NCBI RefSeq assembly: GCF_000015765.1
Contig: NC_008942.1
Coordinates: 1,131,921-1,195,920 of the forward strand
Origin: Methanocorpusculum labreanum Z
GTDB lineage: Archaea; Halobacteriota; Methanomicrobia; Methanomicrobiales; Methanocorpusculaceae
Direction: 5' to 3'
Length of the DNA: 64,000 nucleotides
In this document: piece by piece, positions 50,078 to 58,571 of the stretch
Position numbering within the stretch: position 1 is the first letter of the stretch
How the letters are laid out: the number at the start of each line of letters is the position of its first letter
Position numbers and translations under genes: made by a program
The notes under the pieces: model-generated
The model's database searches: none
Seen by the model: the letters and a program-made list of their open reading frames with translations, nothing else
What the model was told of the DNA's origin: nothing

Positions 50078-51987
50078 ACCATATCCTCCAGTCTCAGTCT
50101 GGGAGCTATACCCATACTCTTCATCTCATCAAGGAGAAGTTTGAATGCGTAACTCATTTCGACTTCATAAATATCTGTTTCTGCGCCGCAGGCGAGACAG
50201 CGGGTCATCTTCTGCTTGGCATCATACATGGCGACCATTCCGCAGCGTGCGCAGACGTACTGCTTTACTGCATCGGATTCGTCAAGGAGACGCTCTTTGA
50301 GAGCCATTGCGGCACCGTGACCGATCATCACATCACGTTCCATTTCACCGAAACGAAGACCTCCCTCACGGGCACGTCCTTCGGTCGGCTGACGGGTAAG
50401 GACCTGGACCGGACCTCTGGACCGTGCATGCATCTTGGTAGATACCATGTGGTAGAGTTTCTGGTAGTAGATAACACCGATGTAAATGTCGGCCTGGAAT
50501 CTGCGGCCGGTGATACCGTCGTACATGACTTCACGGCCGGTGTGGGCGAATCCTGCCTCGGCAAGCTGGTGTCGTAAGACCTGCTCACGGGTGAGGGTGC
50601 TCGACTTCACGTCTTTGCCGATCTCTTTGTCGTTTAAGAGACGGTTCTGTGCGAAGGACGAGTCGAAGATCTTCTCGACCTGGGTCTTTCGGAAGGAAGT
50701 TGCATTCACGCGGGAACCTTCGAGTGCTCCGGCTTTGCCGCCGATCATCTCGAGCATATGACCGATGGTCATACGGGACGGGACTGCGTGCGGGTTGATG
50801 ACGAGATCGGGCGCGATACCTGCAGCGGTGAAAGGCATGTTTTCCTGCGGAGTGATAAGACCGCAGACACCTTTCTGACCGTGACGGGATGCGAACTTGT
50901 CGCCGATCTCCGGGATACGGAGATCACGTGTTCTGACTTTGACGAGGCGGGAGGAGTTCTCGGACTCGGTGATGATGACGGTGTCTACAATACCGGTCTC
51001 GTTACTTCTCATCGTGATGGACGTGTCGCGGCGTTTTTCAACGGCGATGAGTTCTCCGGTCGGTTCCTCGAGGAAACGCGGCGGAGAGGTCTTGCCGATG
51101 AGAACATCCTTTTCATTGACGACGGTCTCGGGGTTGATGATTCCATCAACATCGAGGTTTGCGTAGGAACCGATTCCATGGGAACCCTGGACATCCTCTT
51201 CGGGCAGCTCGATCCTGTCGACCTGTCCTCCGGGATATCTGCGTTCCTCTCCTTCATAGGTTCTGAAGAAGTGGGAACGGCCTACTCCGCGTTCGACCGA
51301 GGCTTTGTTGAAGATGAGTGCATCTTCAATATTGTATCCTTCGTAGGAGATGATGGCCACACAGAAGTTCTGACCCTGCGGGCGGTTGTCGGAACCGATA
51401 AGTTCGGCTGCCTGCGTGTGCACCATCGGGACCTGGGCGTAGTGAAGCATATGACCGCGGGTATCGGGCCTAAGCTTCATGTTTGCCTGGGCAAAACCCA
51501 GTGCCTGTTTGATCATACCCGCACCCATCGTAACACGCGGCGATGCGTTGTGTTCCGGGAACGGAACGTGTGCTGCTCCTATACCGAGGATAAGGGACGG
51601 ATCGATCTCAAGGTGGGTGTGTTCTGGAGTCAGATCGGATTCCTGCACCGCGATAAAGAGGTCATCCTCCTCTTCCGCATCGATGAACTCGATCTTACCC
51701 TGAGATACCAGTGCCATAAAGTCTTCAGCACCGGATCTGACGATCTCGATATCTTCGGGGGTGACTGCCGGGACGCCGTTTTCGACGACGATCAGGGGTC
51801 TGCGGGCCCGTCCGCGGTCGGTATTGATGACGATCTCGTTACTGTAATCTTTGTATGAAATATTGACTTCGGTCGAGACGTGCCCCGATCTGCGCATCTG
51901 TCTGAAGTTTCTGGTGAAGCCGTAGGCATCGTCGACTTTGCCAATCAAAGCACCGTCCACGAATACACGTGCCATTTTCTTTTCCAT
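50074..51987 (-). CDS. rpoB1: RNA polymerase subunit B'
   Basis: This 637-residue C-terminal half of the second-largest subunit contains [32 protein letters not shown] and a C-terminal zinc site ([11 protein letters not shown]...CLACGAE). An AGGAGCG site lies 8 bp before the ATG, 1 bp after the rpoB2 stop. Confidence 0.98.
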   Translation of the reverse strand: MEKKMARVFVDGALIGKVDDAYGFTRNFRQMRRSGHVSTEVNISYKDYSNEIVINTDRGRARRPLIVVENGVPAVTPEDIEIVRSGAEDFMALVSQGKIEFIDAEEEDDLFIAVQESDLTPEHTHLEIDPSLILGIGAAHVPFPEHNASPRVTMGAGMIKQALGFAQANMKLRPDTRGHMLHYAQVPMVHTQAAELIGSDNRPQGQNFCVAIISYEGYNIEDALIFNKASVERGVGRSHFFRTYEGEERRYPGGQVDRIELPEEDVQGSHGIGSYANLDVDGIINPETVVNEKDVLIGKTSPPRFLEEPTGELIAVEKRRDTSITMRSNETGIVDTVIITESENSSRLVKVRTRDLRIPEIGDKFASRHGQKGVCGLITPQENMPFTAAGIAPDLVINPHAVPSRMTIGHMLEMIGGKAGALEGSRVNATSFRKTQVEKIFDSSFAQNRLLNDKEIGKDVKSSTLTREQVLRHQLAEAGFAHTGREVMYDGITGRRFQADIYIGVIYYQKLYHMVSTKMHARSRGPVQVLTRQPTEGRAREGGLRFGEMERDVMIGHGAAMALKERLLDESDAVKQYVCARCGMVAMYDAKQKMTRCLACGAETDIYEVEMSYAFKLLLDEMKSMGIAPRLRLEDMV

Positions 51988-51988
51988 T

Positions 51989-53539
51989 TTATTCGCTCCT
52001 GATCGGCTGGATCTTCATGCCCTGTATTACACGGAGGACCTCGTCCTCATCGGTTCCTTTACTGATCTCGACAAGCTGGGCAAAGTTCTTCACTAAACCG
52101 CAGTTTGGTCCTTCCGGAGTTTCGGACGGACAGATGCGCCCCCACTGGGTTGGGTGCAGATCACGGGCCTCGAAGTGGGGCTGGGATCTGGACAGCGGAG
52201 AGATAACTCTTCGCAGGTGGGAAATGACCGACATGTGGTCGACGCGGTCCATAAGCTGGGAGACACCAGTCCTTCCGCCGACCCAGTTTCCGGTTGCAAG
52301 CGGGTGAATCAGGCGTTCGGTCAAGACATCCGCACGGACGACGGTTCCGATCGCGAGTTCTCTGTGTCTCATGCTCGCGCGTTCAAGCTGATACTTGACA
52401 TCGCGGGTAAGTCTGTTTAACGAGATACGGAACAGATCCTCCATCAGGTCACCTGCAAGTTTCAGGCGCTTGTTGGAGTAGTGATCTTTGTCGTCGATTC
52501 TCCTCTTGTTGAGTGCGAGGTCGAAACATGCCTCTGCCATTCTGCCGAGGAATTCGGCTTTGGCGATCCGGACATCCTTTGCATACACTTCGTAGCCTTC
52601 GTCTCCGGGTTTTAAGGAGCCGGGGATGGCGTAGTTTAAGTGCGGGAGAAGGTAGCTGTCCAAAACGAACTCGGCGCGTTTTCTCTGGTAATCCTTGGTC
52701 TGGTTGGGCGCAAGCTTCTTACCGACATACATGACACCCTCCTCGACGGTGGCGCATTCGCTTTCTTCGAGGTTCTGCATCATGTAGGTGAGGACGTCTT
52801 CTGAGAGGGAGACGGCCGATACGATCTCTTCATCGGACTCGAGACCAAGCGCACGCATGAGGTCCGCAAACCGCAGGTGGCCGGCAACGCTCGGGAAGGA
52901 GACGTCGAGGAGGTTCTTCTTGTTCTTCTCGACAACGACGAGAGCGCGGTAGCCGCGGAACTGGGAGAACACTTTGGATACATGGATCTGCTCGTTGTAT
53001 CTCTCGGTGAACTCGGTCATGATCTTGTTGCTGGCAAGATCTTCGAGCGTCATTAATACACGCTCGGTTCCGTTGACGATGAAGTATCCTCCGGGATCGC
53101 TCGGATCCTCGCCCTGCTCGGTTCTCTCTTCCTGGGACAGACCGCAGAGGTTACAGACCTGACTGCCGATCATGACCGGGAGCTGACCGATGGTCGTTTC
53201 CTGGACCGGATAGACTTTGTCTCCCTGGTGGAGGGTCATTTCAAGGATCATCGGGGCCGCATAGGAAAGGTTTCTTAGGCGGGCTTCGGCCGGATAGAGC
53301 TTGCTCTGCGAACCGTCTGCTTCCCTGACGATGGGTTTTTCAACACGGATTTTTCCCAGTTCGACCCACACGGCCTCCTGGTTCTTTCCTCTGTTGACGA
53401 TTTCGGTCTCGACGATACGCTGTTCGTCTACGACTTTCTGGAGGTTAAACTGGACAAAATTGTTATAGGAGTCCAGCTGGTGGCGTGCAACGTGTTCCTG
53501 GGAAAAGTACGCGCCTGATAATACACTTCTGTCGATCAT
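51989..53539 (-). CDS. rpoB2: RNA polymerase subunit B''
   Basis: This 516-residue N-terminal half of the B subunit, split from B' as in methanogens, carries [21 protein letters not shown] and the [39 protein letters not shown] region at the C-terminus. It lies 15 bp after rpoH. Confidence 0.98.
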   Translation of the reverse strand: MIDRSVLSGAYFSQEHVARHQLDSYNNFVQFNLQKVVDEQRIVETEIVNRGKNQEAVWVELGKIRVEKPIVREADGSQSKLYPAEARLRNLSYAAPMILEMTLHQGDKVYPVQETTIGQLPVMIGSQVCNLCGLSQEERTEQGEDPSDPGGYFIVNGTERVLMTLEDLASNKIMTEFTERYNEQIHVSKVFSQFRGYRALVVVEKNKKNLLDVSFPSVAGHLRFADLMRALGLESDEEIVSAVSLSEDVLTYMMQNLEESECATVEEGVMYVGKKLAPNQTKDYQRKRAEFVLDSYLLPHLNYAIPGSLKPGDEGYEVYAKDVRIAKAEFLGRMAEACFDLALNKRRIDDKDHYSNKRLKLAGDLMEDLFRISLNRLTRDVKYQLERASMRHRELAIGTVVRADVLTERLIHPLATGNWVGGRTGVSQLMDRVDHMSVISHLRRVISPLSRSQPHFEARDLHPTQWGRICPSETPEGPNCGLVKNFAQLVEISKGTDEDEVLRVIQGMKIQPIRSE

Positions 53540-53554
53540 GATTTCTGCCTCCGG

Positions 53555-53803
53555 TTATTTTTTCGGCCTTCTAACGACAAGGCGGTAGGATGTGGCTTCG
53601 CCTGCTGTCTGGCTCTTTCTTACGATCATAATGACGTTTCCGGGTTTTGCGCCGCAGGCTTTTACAGCCGGGTCATCATGATAGATTTTTGGAAGGTGAT
53701 CTTCCGTGATGTCGAAGGTTGTGAGAAGATTTTTGACGTCTTCGTCAGTCATGATCTGATGGTCGGGGACCATCTCATGCAGTAATACATTGAGTCTTGT
53801 CAT
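53555..53803 (-). CDS. rpoH: RNA polymerase subunit H
   Basis: This 82-residue subunit is related to Rpb5. [77 protein letters not shown] is characteristic. An AGGAG site lies just upstream of the ATG. It leads the RNA polymerase operon. Confidence 0.96.
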
Positions 53804-53867
53804 GTAGCTCCTAATCAGATTCGTGTGAATACGGGGTCTTGCTGCTGATTCTTTCAGGTAGCTGGTT

Positions 53868-53882
53868 CAATTTTTAAAAGTC
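53868..53882 (-). promoter_or_regulatory. TATA element of the RNA polymerase operon
   Basis: On the minus strand CTTTTAAAAATTG lies 65-80 bp before rpoH, leaving room for a leader of about 45 nt with the AGGAG site. Confidence 0.45.
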
Positions 53883-54020
53883 TGGTTCTTTGGCTTGTGA
53901 ATGGCCCAATGGGAATACATTCGCCGGTGGTGTGTGATGGATGATATACACGCATCGAATAAAATGAGATAAGGCATGCTATAAGCATTTTTCCTTGTCA
54001 AAAAACCCGAAGGCGTGAAG

Positions 54021-54094
54021 CGGGCCAGGAGGGAGTTGAACCCCCGACCTGCGGATTAAAAGTCCGACGATCTGCCTGACTGATCTACTGGCCC
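54021..54094 (-). tRNA. tRNA-Lys (UUU anticodon)
   Basis: A 74-nt cloverleaf on the minus strand. The acceptor GGGCCAG/CTGGCCC pairs fully, the D-stem is GATC/GATC and the anticodon loop CTTTTAA gives UUU. The T-loop is TTCAACT, the discriminator is G, CCA is not encoded and there is no intron. A TATA-like CTTTATATG on the minus strand (54139-54147) lies about 45-53 bp upstream of the mature 5' end. Confidence 0.94.
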
Positions 54095-54230
54095 TTGTGT
54101 TTCATCTAGGAAACAGCGGTAATAGAATGATGTCCGCACATATAAAGCTGACTATTTGCATCATCCATGCCCTGTTCGAACGATGGAACTGTTTTATTAC
54201 TTACAAATAGAACAGTATTCTACTTAAATT

Positions 54231-54707
54231 ATGGCAGATATGGATATGTTCCCACGGACCCAGCGGATTCTGGTGAAAGGATGCAGCCTGGTGACGATCG
54301 CAATATACGTCCTTATTGCAGCTCTTTTGATAATTACAGCCATTCTCGGAACGATCGAGACCCTTGGTCTGATCCGTATTGCGCTGGAAAGCCCCACGCA
54401 AGGATCCCTCACGAACGTGCTGCAGGGCATTCTTCTGATCATCGTTATCGCGACCTTAATCGATATGGTCCAGTCGTATGTGCGGGCAGGGCGCGTACTG
54501 ATCAGACCGATTCTGATAGCGGGCGTCACGACGATGGTAAGAAGACTTCTGGTAACCGATCTGACGTTTATCGATATCATCGGGACGACGATCGTGATCC
54601 TCGGCCTTACGGTCGCCATGATCTATCTCGGGCGTGAGGATCGGGATGTTGCCACCTTTTTGACAGCAAAAGATGGGAAAAACGAGAAGGAAGAAAGCCT
54701 GGAGTAA
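54231..54707 (+). CDS. PsiE-like small membrane protein
   Basis: This 158-residue protein has about four membrane helices (GCSLVTIAIYVLIAALLIITAIL; LQGILLIIVIATLIDMVQSYV; PILIAGVTTMVRRLLV; IIGTTIVILGLTVAMIYL) and a charged C-terminal tail. The pattern fits the phosphate-starvation-inducible PsiE family, whose function is unknown. Confidence 0.78.
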   Translation: MADMDMFPRTQRILVKGCSLVTIAIYVLIAALLIITAILGTIETLGLIRIALESPTQGSLTNVLQGILLIIVIATLIDMVQSYVRAGRVLIRPILIAGVTTMVRRLLVTDLTFIDIIGTTIVILGLTVAMIYLGREDRDVATFLTAKDGKNEKEESLE

Positions 54708-54789
54708 TCCCCCTCAAATTTTCAAATTATTCTTTTTTTCATTAAAAAAATCCGAAATTCAAACATAAGTATCAACTTATTTTTGGTGT

Positions 54790-54800
54790 GTTATATTAAG
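54790..54800 (+). promoter_or_regulatory. TATA element of the MATE gene
   Basis: TTATATTAAG lies about 42-52 bp before the preferred ATG at 54842 of the MATE exporter gene. Confidence 0.4.
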
Positions 54801-54841
54801 CTTTATTATCGTACCGGTTCCTTAAGTATGATACTGTGACG

Positions 54842-56233
54842 ATGAAAGAATCCAGCAATATCCTTACTGAAGGACCGGTCGGAAAAGCCCTTTTGATAGT
54901 GGCGCTTCCGATTATCATCAGTAATCTTCTTCAAAGCGTGCTGGAAGTCGTGGACATGTATTTCATCGGGAAACTGGGGGATGTGTCCATCGCGGGCGGG
55001 ACCATGAGCATTATGGTTTTAATGGTCCTGACCACGGTGATTTTCGGCATCGTGACGGCCACTGCCGCATTTGTTTCACGAGCCTACGGCTCGGAGAAGT
55101 TTGAACGTATTCAGGTCATCCTGCTTCATTCCCTGTATCTGGCGCTTGGGTTTTCCGCGATCCTTGCAGTGATAGGTTTGTTCTTTTCGGAGAATCTGCT
55201 TTTGCTGATGGGAGCGTATCCCGATGTCGCGGCAGAGGGGGCGAGGTTCCTTACGCCGATGCTTATGGGCCTCTTTGTAATGGTGATCCTGATTACGCTG
55301 ACGACGGTGTTCCAAAGTACGGGAGATTCAAGAACACCCATGTATGTGATGCTTGGGGTCAATGTAGTGAATATTATCCTGAACCCGACCCTGATTATGG
55401 GTCTTGGGGGCCTGCCGGCATGCGGGATCGCCGGTTCGGCGTATGCGTCGCTTCTCTCAAGAGCGATAGGCGTGATGCTTCTGATCGGCGTGATGTATCT
55501 TCTGCCGTCGAAGAAGAACAGTCCTATCAAGTTCCCGAAGAAGTGGACGTTCGAGCCGAAGCTGATCAAGGACATCGTCGTGATCGCGATACCGTCAGCA
55601 ATCCAGAGCGGTATTCGAAGCGTGGCGTTCCTCTCGATGACGACGATCATCGCCGTGTACGGGACGGCCGCGGTGGCGGCATACGGTATCTGCCTCAGGC
55701 TGGATATGATGGGCCTGATCATCGTGATGGGACTTTGTACGGGGGTCGCCGTGATGGTGGGTCAGAATCTCGGAGCGGGAAAAGTCGAGCGGGCGGTAAA
55801 AACGGTCAGGTATGCCGCGACAGCCAATGCGGTATTCATGATCGGTGTTGCGGCACTGTATCTGGTCTTTGCGACGGAGTTCCTGAAGTTCTTCGGAGCG
55901 ACCGGAGAATCGCTTGCCGACGGGACGATGTTTATGCAGATCGTGCCGCTGTCCTACTTCCTCGTGGCGATCGCCATGACCATGGGTTTTGCAATGAACG
56001 GCGCCGGCATGACGCGGCCGGGGATGTACTCGGCGATCGCCGGCCAGCTAATCGTGCAGGTCGGTCTTGCCGCGTTCTTCGCCTTCAGCGGGTATTCTAT
56101 CCAGTATATCTGGTATGCCGTCGTGTGCGGAACGGTCGTGATGTTCTGTTTCGATCTGTTCTTCTATATGCGCGGAGGCTGGAAGACGAAGAAGCTGAGA
56201 ATCGACAGCGACGAAACGCCTGCAGAAAACTGA
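54842..56233 (+). CDS. MATE-family cation/drug antiporter
   Basis: This 463-residue exporter has twelve membrane segments. EGPVGKALLIVALPIIISNLLQSVLEVVDMYFIGKLG is the MATE N-terminus, and GVNVVNIILNPTLI and VGQNLGAGKVERAVK are family motifs. It couples Na+ or H+ entry to export of a cationic compound. The ATG at 54842 is preferred over an in-frame GTG two codons upstream. Its stop precedes the first palindromic element. Confidence 0.93.
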   Translation: MKESSNILTEGPVGKALLIVALPIIISNLLQSVLEVVDMYFIGKLGDVSIAGGTMSIMVLMVLTTVIFGIVTATAAFVSRAYGSEKFERIQVILLHSLYLALGFSAILAVIGLFFSENLLLLMGAYPDVAAEGARFLTPMLMGLFVMVILITLTTVFQSTGDSRTPMYVMLGVNVVNIILNPTLIMGLGGLPACGIAGSAYASLLSRAIGVMLLIGVMYLLPSKKNSPIKFPKKWTFEPKLIKDIVVIAIPSAIQSGIRSVAFLSMTTIIAVYGTAAVAAYGICLRLDMMGLIIVMGLCTGVAVMVGQNLGAGKVERAVKTVRYAATANAVFMIGVAALYLVFATEFLKFFGATGESLADGTMFMQIVPLSYFLVAIAMTMGFAMNGAGMTRPGMYSAIAGQLIVQVGLAAFFAFSGYSIQYIWYAVVCGTVVMFCFDLFFYMRGGWKTKKLRIDSDETPAEN

Positions 56234-56495
56234 AAAACGATCGGGGTGCAGAATGCTGCACGGCCCGGTGAACCTTTTTTTAATAGGACTTACGCGGTGT
56301 TGTGATCTTGACCGAGATAAACTGACGTACGAGATGCACTTCGATTTCGTGTACGGCATTAATGTGGACGCAAGAGAAAAACCAACCGCGAATCTCCGCG
56401 AATTAACGCGAATCGCATTTTCCTTACGTTCGGGTGCTCTGCTTCGGCTTATCGCCTACGCAGGAATCGCACCCTCTCTTGAAAAATGCTATCGG

Positions 56496-56517
56496 AAAAA
56501 CCCGCATGCGGGTTTTT
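56496..56517. terminator. Hairpin in palindromic element copy 1 (MATE side)
   Basis: AAAAACCCGC then ATGCGGGTTTTT form a long perfect stem ending in T residues on both strands, which fits a bidirectional terminator. It lies about 260 bp past the MATE stop. Confidence 0.5.
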
Positions 56518-56569
56518 CTGTTGTTTCATTATTTTTTCGATTATATGCATAGAGAAGTTTTACGAAGAG

Positions 56570-56591
56570 AAAAACCGGCACGCCGGTTTTT
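56570..56591. terminator. Hairpin in palindromic element copy 1 (mutL side)
   Basis: AAAAACCGGCACGCCGGTTTTT is a perfect stem with A/T tracts on both sides, matching a similar hairpin in copy 2. Readthrough from mutL (ending at 56805) would meet it. Confidence 0.5.
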
Positions 56592-56804
56592 CCCCAGCAT
56601 TTTTTCCAGACGGCGTGAGATTCCTGCGTAGGCGATCAGCCGGAGCAGAGCACGAAGGCGCAAGAAAAATGCGATTCGCGTTAATTCGCGGAGATTCGCG
56701 GTTAAATAATCTCTTGTCTCCACACCCTGTAATTCCCTTCCCGAATTGGATTGAGGATAACACCTCGTAAATCCTATTTAAATCAATAACGATTTTTGAT
56801 CGGA

Positions 56805-58571
56805 TTATGTTCTCAGAAACATCCCGGCCAACCGCGATTTCGAGAGAACGATCGTCGTAGGGCGACCGTGAGGGCAGGTGTACGGGGATTTTGTCGCCAT
56901 AAGCTGGCGTAAGAGACGCTGCATCTGTTCGATCGTCAGCGGCGTGTTCCCCTTCACAACAGCACGGCACGCAGCGGTCTTCAGCACCCGATCAAGGACC
57001 TCGTCGGTGTTCCCCACCCCGTCCAGCGCCGCGTCCAGGATCGCATGGATGGTGTCCGGGTCGCCGAGCGTTGAGGAGACGACGGGGACGGAGCGGACCA
57101 TCCAGACGTCTTTTCCAAACGGTTCTAGAAGGTATCCCGCGGCGGCGAGGACATCCAGCAAATCGGGAAGGGCGGCGGTCTCCTTTTTCGAGAGAGTGAT
57201 CGGCTGGGGGACGATCAGTTCCTGCCCGGCCTCCGCTGACGAGGAGCGGGCGAGCAGCTGATCGTACATGATCCGCTCGTGGGCCGCATGCTGATCCACG
57301 ACGATAAGGTCGCCGGATTCATTCTTCGCAAGAATGTAGGTGTCCCCGATCTGCCCGAGGACTTCCGGGACGAACAGATCGGTCTCCGGCAGATCCGCAG
57401 ACTCGGTCCGCCGAAGCTGCTTCTCCGTCTGTTTGAGAGGGGCCTGTCTTGCCTCATGCATCTCCTGCTTCCCGGCATATACAGGCACCGGCTCGCCGAC
57501 GATCTCTACCGGAAGGGTCGTGATAGTCTCGCGGGCGAGGGTAGGCATGGGGGCGGTGGAAAAGACCCGCTCTTCATGCAGCGATGTATAGACCGCATCC
57601 TGAACGCACCGCATCACTTCCCTCTCGCGGGAGAGGCGGACCTCCCGCTTTGTCGGATGCACGTTCACATCCACGTCCCGGGGATCGAGGACGATATCAA
57701 GAAACGCCGCAGGGTACATGCCCTTTGGCAGAAGCGTGCCGTATCCTTCGCGGATCGCCCACTGCAGCTGGCGGGACGTCACCTGCCGGCCGTTTATCGA
57801 GAGATAAAACCGCGTCTGGGTCGTCTTCATCTCCGAGCCGGGACGCGTGATCCAGCCGTCGATTTTCACCGGCCCGAAACTGCCGGAGACCGGGGTCAGC
57901 TCTTTGGAAAAGGTGGAGCCGAACACCGCGGCGATCACGTCCGGATACGAGCCTGTCCCAAAGGTCTGGAACCGCTCTTTGCCGTTGTACAGCAGAACAA
58001 ACGAGATGTTCCTGTTCGAAAGGGCGATCCGCTCGACCATGTCGTAGACGTGGGACAACTCCGTTGGAACGGACTTCTGGAACTTGCGCCGGGCGGGAGT
58101 GTTGTAAAAGAGAGCGTCGATAAGAACGCTCGTTCCTTCCGGCGCACCAACAGCCGAGTGAGAGATCAGCTCGCCGCCGTGGATCACCACGCGGGCCGCT
58201 TCGGGCGAAGGGGAGCCGCGTTCCTTTGTCGTGAAGGTCACCTTCGAGATCGCCGCGATGCTTGCAAGAGCCTCGCCGCGGAACCCGAGCGTGGTGATCC
58301 CATCGAGATCCTCAGGGCGGGATATCTTGCTTGTTGCGTGCTGGCGGAATGCCAGAAGAGCGTCGTCGAAGTCCATCCCGATCCCGTCGTCCGTGACGGA
58401 GATTTTGGTTATCCCGGTTTTGTCGGCCGATATGCCGATCCGGATGATTTGGGCGTCCGCATCCACGGCGTTTTCGACGAGCTCTTTCACGACGGACGCC
58501 GCACGCTCGACCACTTCGCCCGCCGCGATGTGGCTGATCGTCTCCTCGTCGAGGATTTTGACCCGGCTCAT
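56805..58571 (-). CDS. mutL: DNA mismatch repair protein MutL
   Basis: This 588-residue GHKL ATPase has E-x-V-x-N (VVKELVENAVDADA), VTDDGIGM, ATSKI and GFRGEALASIAAIS. The C-terminal domain has the endonuclease metal site DQHAAHERIMYDQ (in DQHA-x2-E-x4-E the final Glu is Asp), ACRAVVKG and CPHGRPT. MutL nicks the unmethylated strand after MutS recognition. It overlaps mutS by 4 bp (ATGA). Confidence 0.96.
   Translation of the reverse strand: MSRVKILDEETISHIAAGEVVERAASVVKELVENAVDADAQIIRIGISADKTGITKISVTDDGIGMDFDDALLAFRQHATSKISRPEDLDGITTLGFRGEALASIAAISKVTFTTKERGSPSPEAARVVIHGGELISHSAVGAPEGTSVLIDALFYNTPARRKFQKSVPTELSHVYDMVERIALSNRNISFVLLYNGKERFQTFGTGSYPDVIAAVFGSTFSKELTPVSGSFGPVKIDGWITRPGSEMKTTQTRFYLSINGRQVTSRQLQWAIREGYGTLLPKGMYPAAFLDIVLDPRDVDVNVHPTKREVRLSREREVMRCVQDAVYTSLHEERVFSTAPMPTLARETITTLPVEIVGEPVPVYAGKQEMHEARQAPLKQTEKQLRRTESADLPETDLFVPEVLGQIGDTYILAKNESGDLIVVDQHAAHERIMYDQLLARSSSAEAGQELIVPQPITLSKKETAALPDLLDVLAAAGYLLEPFGKDVWMVRSVPVVSSTLGDPDTIHAILDAALDGVGNTDEVLDRVLKTAACRAVVKGNTPLTIEQMQRLLRQLMATKSPYTCPHGRPTTIVLSKSRLAGMFLRT

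Larger units (their letters stand above)
56286..56774. mobile_element. Palindromic MITE-like element, copy 1
   Basis: A 489-bp element whose ends are inverted: GGACTTACGCGGTGTT at the left and the reverse of GGATTTACGAGGTGTT at the right, each flanked by TA. Inside lie two inverted arms of about 130 bp that contain ATTCGCGGAGATTCGCGG, GCGTAGGCGAT and CGGAGCAGAGC. They face two GC hairpins with A/T tracts (56496-56517 and 56570-56591), with a roughly 50-bp centre. No transposase is encoded. The structure fits a TA-targeting non-autonomous element. Confidence 0.8.

Noticed and set aside
53804-54020. Additional gene between rpoH and tRNA-Lys
   Set aside because: No frame with a start, ribosome-binding site and protein-like composition; only the operon promoter is supported.
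56253-56640. Small open frames inside the palindromic elements, also at 34238-34426 and 62701-63136
   Set aside because: They are repeated wherever the element occurs, read on both strands through the hairpins, start in unrelated sequence and have no ribosome-binding sites. They are by-products of the repeat.
56281-56781. A 5-bp TTTAA target duplication around palindromic copy 1
   Set aside because: It fits copy 1 only. Copy 2 does not show it, while TA flanks both, so TA is the better supported target duplication.
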